Below are positions 7,122 to 10,094 of a DNA stretch of 10,094 nt, one piece after another; position 1 is the first letter of the stretch; the number at the start of each line of letters is the position of its first letter. Location: the NCBI GenBank assembly GCA_007135385.1, contig SLIY01000105.1:1-10094 (forward strand), read 5' to 3'. The position numbers were made by a program, and so were the translations under genes. The stretch comes from Leptolyngbyaceae cyanobacterium CSSed165cm_216. Its GTDB lineage: Bacteria > Cyanobacteriota > Cyanobacteriia > Phormidesmidales > Phormidesmidaceae. Under the pieces are notes generated by a model. That model did not search any database and had not been told where the DNA came from. It saw nothing but the letters and a program-made list of their open reading frames with translations.

Positions 7122-8000
7122 ATGCCCACCCCCGACATCCAGTGGTACCCCGGCCATATTGCCAAGGCAGAGCGCGCCCTGGTCGATCAACTTAGTCGGG
7201 TCGATGTGGTGTTGGAAGTGCGGGATGCACGGATTCCTGTGGCCACCCGTCACCCCAAGGTTGACACCTGGGTGGGGGATAAGCCCAGGGTTTTAGTCAT
7301 GAACCGGGTGGATATGATTTCTGAGGTCGCCAAAACCGCTTGGGATAATTGGTTTCGCCAGCAAGGAGAGGTGCCCTACTTCAGTAATGGCCAACATGGG
7401 CAGGGGGTAAGCGCGATCGCCAACGCTGCCCGTGAGGCTGGTGCCGCTGTTAATCAACGGCGTCAAGCCCGGGGGATGAAGCCGCGCCCCGTGCGGGCCG
7501 TGGTGATTGGCTTCCCAAATGTGGGAAAGTCAGCTTTGATTAACCGACTGCTGAAGCGCAAAGTGGCGGCCAGTGCCCGGCGAGCAGGGGTGACCCGCCA
7601 GCTGCGATGGATTCGTCTATCGGGGGATCTAGATTTGTTGGATGCACCAGGGGTGATTCCCTCCCGGCTAGATGATCAGGATGCGGCTTTGAAGCTGGCC
7701 ATTTGTGACGACATTGGTGAAGCGGCCTACGATACCCAGCGCACGGCTGCCGGGTTTCTAGATTTACTCAAAGCTATGCAACAGAGCCAATCTGCCGATC
7801 GCTATGTCTCTATCTTGCAAGACCGCTATGGGTTGTCTTTAGATGAGTACACCGGGGAAGGGTTTGTGGCCCAGGTGGCGACCCAAAAATTTCAAGATGA
7901 CCGTGAGCGCACCGCCAAGCGGATGCTCAACGACTTTCGCACTGGCCTGCTCGGTAACTGGGTCTTAGAATGGCCCCCCACGGATGATCACCCCCGGTAG
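7122..8000 (+). CDS. ylqF: YlqF/RbgA-type ribosome biogenesis GTPase
   Basis: Members of this family bind late large-subunit precursors and help them mature. The 292-residue protein shows the circularly permuted GTPase order: G4 as NRVD at 61-64, a G5-like stretch around SNGQHGQG at 88-95, then G1 GFPNVGKS at 130-137, a G2 threonine (T158 in GVTRQ) and G3 DAPG at 174-177. The N terminus IQWYPGHIAKAE at 6-17 is the family hallmark. The C-terminal part from about 200 is the helical domain of RbgA/YlqF proteins. ATG 7122 is chosen because the conserved sequence begins within five residues. The frame is open further upstream to TTG 7041, but that would translate repeat DNA. No ribosome binding site is visible. 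It has no functional link to the trehalose genes and is probably a housekeeping gene. Confidence 0.93.
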   Translation: MPTPDIQWYPGHIAKAERALVDQLSRVDVVLEVRDARIPVATRHPKVDTWVGDKPRVLVMNRVDMISEVAKTAWDNWFRQQGEVPYFSNGQHGQGVSAIANAAREAGAAVNQRRQARGMKPRPVRAVVIGFPNVGKSALINRLLKRKVAASARRAGVTRQLRWIRLSGDLDLLDAPGVIPSRLDDQDAALKLAICDDIGEAAYDTQRTAAGFLDLLKAMQQSQSADRYVSILQDRYGLSLDEYTGEGFVAQVATQKFQDDRERTAKRMLNDFRTGLLGNWVLEWPPTDDHPR

Positions 8001-8040
8001 CAGGTCTTAGACCGCAGCAAAAAACAGCTATTTCCCCGTC

Positions 8041-9285
8041 ATGTCCGATCGCCGCTTCATCGACTGCCACCCAGAGAGGGATGATGGGACAGGGCCATCT
8101 GGCAGGGTGTCCAAGCCAACGGTATCCCTACTGGTGAGTGACCTATCGCGCCAGGGGGCAGGGCGCTGGGGCGGTGGGGTCCGCCCCTTTCTGCTGGGCC
8201 AAGCGTTACAGCGGGCGGGTTACCCGGTTCAGATCATCGGGTTTTCCACAGTTGTGGAAGCCGCTGGTTGGGATACGACTCTCCCCGTTTGCAGGATTCC
8301 CCTAGCCTTGCCCCAACCTGATCTGCGGGCCGTCCTGGCCCTTTGGCAGCACCTGAATGGCGATATTATCTATGCCTACAAACTAAAGCCTAGTAGTTTT
8401 GGCCTGGCACTACTGCATCAGCTACGGCATCGTCGCCCCCTGGTGTTGGATATCGATGATTGGGAGTTGAGTTGGCATGGGGGGGATCACTACCGCTATC
8501 GGCCCACGCCTAAACAATGGGCGCGGGATCTACTGAAACCCCAGGGGGCTCTACGCCAATGGGACCATCCGCTTTATCTCAAAACGCTAGAAGCCTGGGC
8601 GGTAAAAGCTGACCTGGTCACCACCCACACTCCGTTTTTACAGCAGCGGTTTGGCGGGGTGATCATCCCCAATGGCAAAGATACTGAGCTATTTAACCCC
8701 GATCGCTACTGCCCTGAGACCAGTCGCGCTGCCTACGGCCTCAGGGGATATCGAGTGCTGATGTTTCCTGGGGCACCCCGTCCCTACAAAGGGTTAGAGA
8801 ATCTGTTGATGGCTCTGGATCAGCTTGACCAGGACGATCTAAAGTTGGTGATTGTGGGCGGCAGCCCCTACGATGACTACGATCGCACCCTGGTTAAGCG
8901 CTGGCCCGATCGCATTGTCCATTTGGGCCAGCAGCCTTACTGTGAGATGCCTCGGGTGATAGCGGCCGCCCATGTGGTGGTGGTGCCCCAGCGGACCGAT
9001 CCGGCGGCCCAGGCCCAGTTTCCCCTGAAGTTAACCGATGGTATGGCGATGGCCAAGCCGATTCTGGCTACCCGAGTCGGCCCCTTACCGGCTATCTTGA
9101 GGGGCACAGGGTATCTGGCTGACCCCGACAGTCCAGCCGACTTGGCGGCGCAGCTACAGGCTATTTTCGCCAATTGGCCCGCGGCCCAGATCCGGGGACG
9201 CCAAGCGAGACAGCGCTGCTGTGAGCATTACAGCCTTGATGCCATGGCCACCCAGTTAGACCAGGCCATGGCCGCCCTCAGGTAG
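8041..9285 (+). CDS. GT4-family glycosyltransferase, substrate unknown
   Basis: A soluble-looking 414-residue GT-B glycosyltransferase. The N-terminal domain has a glycine-rich loop, GRWGGGVRPFLLGQAL at 41-56. The C-terminal domain has IPNGKDTELFNPDRY at 209-223, FPGAPRPYKGLENLL at 242-256 (conserved K250) and FPLKLTDGMAMAKPI at 327-341. The last is the GT4 acidic motif in its PxKLxEYMAxGKP-like variant: D333 replaces the usual second Glu, and the first Glu position is not acidic. There is no signal peptide or clear transmembrane helix. The N-terminal 22 residues are not conserved-looking, so GTG 8107 is an alternative start; ATG 8041 has no clear ribosome binding site. It starts 40 bases after the GTPase stop and precedes an ABC exporter gene. 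Surface polysaccharide or glycolipid assembly is plausible, but the acceptor cannot be read from the sequence. Confidence 0.82.
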   Translation: MSDRRFIDCHPERDDGTGPSGRVSKPTVSLLVSDLSRQGAGRWGGGVRPFLLGQALQRAGYPVQIIGFSTVVEAAGWDTTLPVCRIPLALPQPDLRAVLALWQHLNGDIIYAYKLKPSSFGLALLHQLRHRRPLVLDIDDWELSWHGGDHYRYRPTPKQWARDLLKPQGALRQWDHPLYLKTLEAWAVKADLVTTHTPFLQQRFGGVIIPNGKDTELFNPDRYCPETSRAAYGLRGYRVLMFPGAPRPYKGLENLLMALDQLDQDDLKLVIVGGSPYDDYDRTLVKRWPDRIVHLGQQPYCEMPRVIAAAHVVVVPQRTDPAAQAQFPLKLTDGMAMAKPILATRVGPLPAILRGTGYLADPDSPADLAAQLQAIFANWPAAQIRGRQARQRCCEHYSLDAMATQLDQAMAALR

Positions 9286-9331
9286 GCGCAAGGCCTGATG
9301 CTTGAATCGCTGCCCCGCTTATGTGGTTGAA

Positions 9332-9351
9332 GAATGAAAAAAGAAAAGGGA
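9332..9351 (+). repeat. Purine-rich module, copy 2
   Basis: GAATGAAAAAAGAAAAGGGA resembles 6921-6940 before the GTPase gene. It leads directly into the first AATCCAA heptamers. Confidence 0.45.
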
Positions 9352-9353
9352 AG

Positions 9354-9370
9354 AATCCAAAATCCAAAAT
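9354..9370 (+). repeat. AATCCAA heptamer array, two copies
   Basis: Two copies of AATCCAA followed by AAT. The same heptamer recurs four times at 9695-9722. Short tandemly repeated heptamers (STRR-type) are a known feature of cyanobacterial intergenic DNA. Confidence 0.8.
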
Positions 9371-9439
9371 TCTCCTCCTTCCCCATTGGGAGTGTTCAGA
9401 ACGTCGTGCTCAATCAGGCTAGAACCCTTGATTTCTCGT

Positions 9440-9453
9440 TCCCAGAACTGGGA
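9440..9453. repeat. Short hairpin TCCCA-GAAC-TGGGA
   Basis: A perfect five-base stem with a four-base loop. The context CTCGTTCCCAG resembles one arm of a palindromic repeat that I recall from many cyanobacterial genomes (CGTTCCCAG...CTGGGAACG), here shortened. The relationship is inferred from memory. Confidence 0.45.
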
Positions 9454-9496
9454 TTTACACAAAAATCAGGACACTCCCCCCCATTCCCCCGCCAGA

Positions 9497-9514
9497 GCGG
9501 ACACACAGGTCCGC
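9497..9514. repeat. Hairpin GCGGAC-ACACAG-GTCCGC
   Basis: A perfect six-base inverted repeat with a six-base loop, followed by CCCTAC. This resembles the GTAGGGGCG...CGCCCCTAC palindromes scattered through cyanobacterial genomes, with the left outer arm lost. Function unknown. Confidence 0.55.
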
Positions 9515-9540
9515 CCCTACGTCACCCATCCACCCTACCC

Positions 9541-9565
9541 TGCGGGAAGCTGCTCCGCGTCTACC
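9541..9565 (+). repeat. CTGCTCCGCGTCTACC dispersed module, copy 2
   Basis: Matches 7073-7095 with a two-base gap and two substitutions. GCGG and CCGC within it can form a small stem. It is followed by C/T-rich DNA, as in copy 1. Confidence 0.55.
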
Positions 9566-9574
9566 ACCCATCCC

Positions 9575-9619
9575 TCCATCCCTCCTTCACCCATCCACTC
9601 CATCCCTCCTTCACCCATC
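9575..9619 (+). repeat. Tandem repeat, 21-base unit at 24-base spacing
   Basis: The 21 bases at 9575-9595 (TCCATCCCTCC, then TTCACCCATC) recur exactly at 9599-9619, separated by CAC. The stretch is C/T-rich with scattered A and is probably part of an expanding short-repeat array. Confidence 0.8.
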
Positions 9620-9626
9620 TCTCACT

Positions 9627-9689
9627 CGTGGGTTACGGCGGCAGTTAAGTGACCTGGCGATCGCCCTAACCCCAACCGCCTAACCCACG
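9627..9689. repeat. Long stem-loop element, possible miniature mobile element
   Basis: CGTGGGTTA (9627-9635) pairs with TAACCCACG (9681-9689), and GGCGG (9637-9641) pairs with CCGCC (9676-9680), giving a 14-base-pair stem with one bulged C at 9636 and a 34-base loop that contains a HIP1 site at 9657-9664. The size and structure fit small palindromic repeats or MITE-like elements of cyanobacteria. No flanking target duplication is evident. Confidence 0.65.
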
Positions 9690-9694
9690 CTACG

Positions 9695-9722
9695 AATCCA
9701 AAATCCAAAATCCAAAATCCAA
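9695..9722 (+). repeat. AATCCAA heptamer array, four copies
   Basis: Four exact head-to-tail copies of AATCCAA (9695, 9702, 9709, 9716). With the array at 9354-9370 it brackets most of the repeat region. Confidence 0.9.
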
Positions 9723-9727
9723 AACTT

Positions 9728-9745
9728 CCCCACCTCCCCATCTCC
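9728..9745 (+). repeat. C-rich tract abutting the ABC gene start codon
   Basis: CCCACCTCCCCATCTCC directly precedes ATG 9746 and resembles 1-21 and 7096-7121. There is no Shine-Dalgarno sequence. Confidence 0.6.
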
Positions 9746-10094
9746 ATGCGTGCTAACCGGCTGCTGCTGCAAGTGATTAAAACCTCTCCCCTTGGGTTTT
9801 TGGCGGCCATTGGGTTGGGACTGGCCGGAGCCATTTTTAACGGCATTGGGGTGACGCTGATTATCCCGCTGATATTAGATTTTCTGGGCCAAGACATGCT
9901 GAGCGATACCAGCTTGCCGCCCCTGTTGCGATCGCTGTTTTCCCGCATCGAGAGTATCGCTGGTCCCCAACACTCCCTGGCCCTGATGGGGGTGTTTGTG
10001 TTGGTCCTGCTACTCAAAAATCTCGCCACCTACGGTAGCACCGTGGTCACCAGTTGGCTCAGCCGAGACTACGTTTGTGCCCTGCGCCAGGAAG
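9746..10094 (+). CDS. ABC exporter, N-terminal membrane part (runs off the window)
   Basis: The open frame MRANRLLLQVIKTSPLGF... continues without a stop to the window end, giving 116 residues. It has two likely transmembrane stretches: about 17-47 (LAAIGLGLAGAIFNGIGVTL at 19-38) and about 79-105 (ALMGVFVLVLLLKNLATYGS at 79-98). The later stretch VTSWLSRDYVCALRQE at 101-116 resembles the start of the first cytoplasmic loop of MsbA/HepA-like half-transporters, in which membrane and ATPase domains are fused. The ATPase motifs would lie beyond the window, so this call rests on the membrane-domain pattern only. Following a glycosyltransferase, it may export a lipid-linked sugar or polysaccharide intermediate (inference). 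The start follows a C-rich tract; ATG 9746 is the first Met and fits the length expected before TM1. Confidence 0.72.
   Translation, partial: MRANRLLLQVIKTSPLGFLAAIGLGLAGAIFNGIGVTLIIPLILDFLGQDMLSDTSLPPLLRSLFSRIESIAGPQHSLALMGVFVLVLLLKNLATYGSTVVTSWLSRDYVCALRQE

Larger units (their letters stand above)
9286..9745. other. Repeat-filled noncoding region
   Basis: These 460 bases have no credible gene; the open frames across them translate low-complexity repeat DNA. They hold, in order, a purine-rich module, AATCCAA heptamers, two or more short hairpins, a CTGCTCCGCGTCTACC module, a 24-base-period tandem repeat, a long stem-loop, more AATCCAA heptamers and a C-rich tract. The individual parts are listed separately. 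No strong promoter for the ABC gene is seen. Confidence 0.75.

Noticed and set aside
8003..8013. Short palindrome GGTCTTAGACC after the GTPase gene as a terminator.
   Set aside because: The stem is only four to five pairs with a tiny loop, and what follows on this strand is an A-run, not a T-run.
9334..9652. Two overlapping plus-strand open frames of 88-104 codons in the repeat region.
   Set aside because: Their translations are low-complexity Pro/Ser/His runs from C-rich tandem repeats, with no gene-like pattern.
9332..9745. Possible CRISPR array, because of clustered short repeats and hairpins.
   Set aside because: The repeats are of several unrelated types, the units are 7 or 24 bases with no unique 30-40-base spacers, and no cas gene is near.
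9622..10029. Minus-strand open frame of 135 codons across the ABC gene start.
   Set aside because: It lies antisense to the clearly coding ABC membrane domain and the repeats, and its product shows no family features.

Overview
This window looks like cyanobacterial chromosome. It carries eleven copies of the HIP1 palindrome GCGATCGC (starting at 800, 1466, 1472, 2608, 3421, 3700, 5487, 5934, 7413, 9657 and 9928). Its intergenic DNA holds heptameric AATCCAA tandem repeats and C-rich tracts of the kind seen in filamentous cyanobacteria, and the gene content fits (treY beside a GH37 trehalase). The GC-rich coding style suggests a Leptolyngbya-, Phormidium- or Synechococcus-like lineage, but the species cannot be fixed from the sequence.

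Layout: all seven intact genes read rightward. (1) 22-4424, glycogen-linked trehalose metabolism: treY (maltooligosyltrehalose synthase), then a GH37 trehalase 32 bases later. TreZ, the usual partner of TreY, is not in the window and is probably just upstream. (2) 4425-4915, a gene-poor gap with a decayed, frameshifted Uma2-family (DUF820) remnant. (3) 4916-6846, a two-gene cassette with an ATGA overlap: a DUF5752-like protein of unknown function, then a TreT-like GT4 trehalose synthase. (4) 7122-8000, a YlqF/RbgA-type circularly permuted GTPase for large-subunit ribosome assembly. (5) 8041-9285, a GT4 glycosyltransferase of unknown substrate. (6) 9286-9745, a mosaic of short repeats and hairpins. 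(7) 9746 to the end, the N-terminal membrane part of an ABC exporter that runs off the window.

Together, the first four genes would let the cell make trehalose from glycogen-type glucans (TreY, with TreZ), make or break it from a nucleotide sugar and glucose (TreT-like), and hydrolyse it (trehalase). The DUF5752 protein, translationally coupled to the TreT-like enzyme and built from two diverged copies of one module, is the least understood component and the best candidate for new biology. The other notable theme is the intergenic DNA. The gaps before the GTPase and the ABC gene share three repeat modules in the same order, ending in a C-rich tract that abuts the start codon. The same kind of tract also sits directly before treY.
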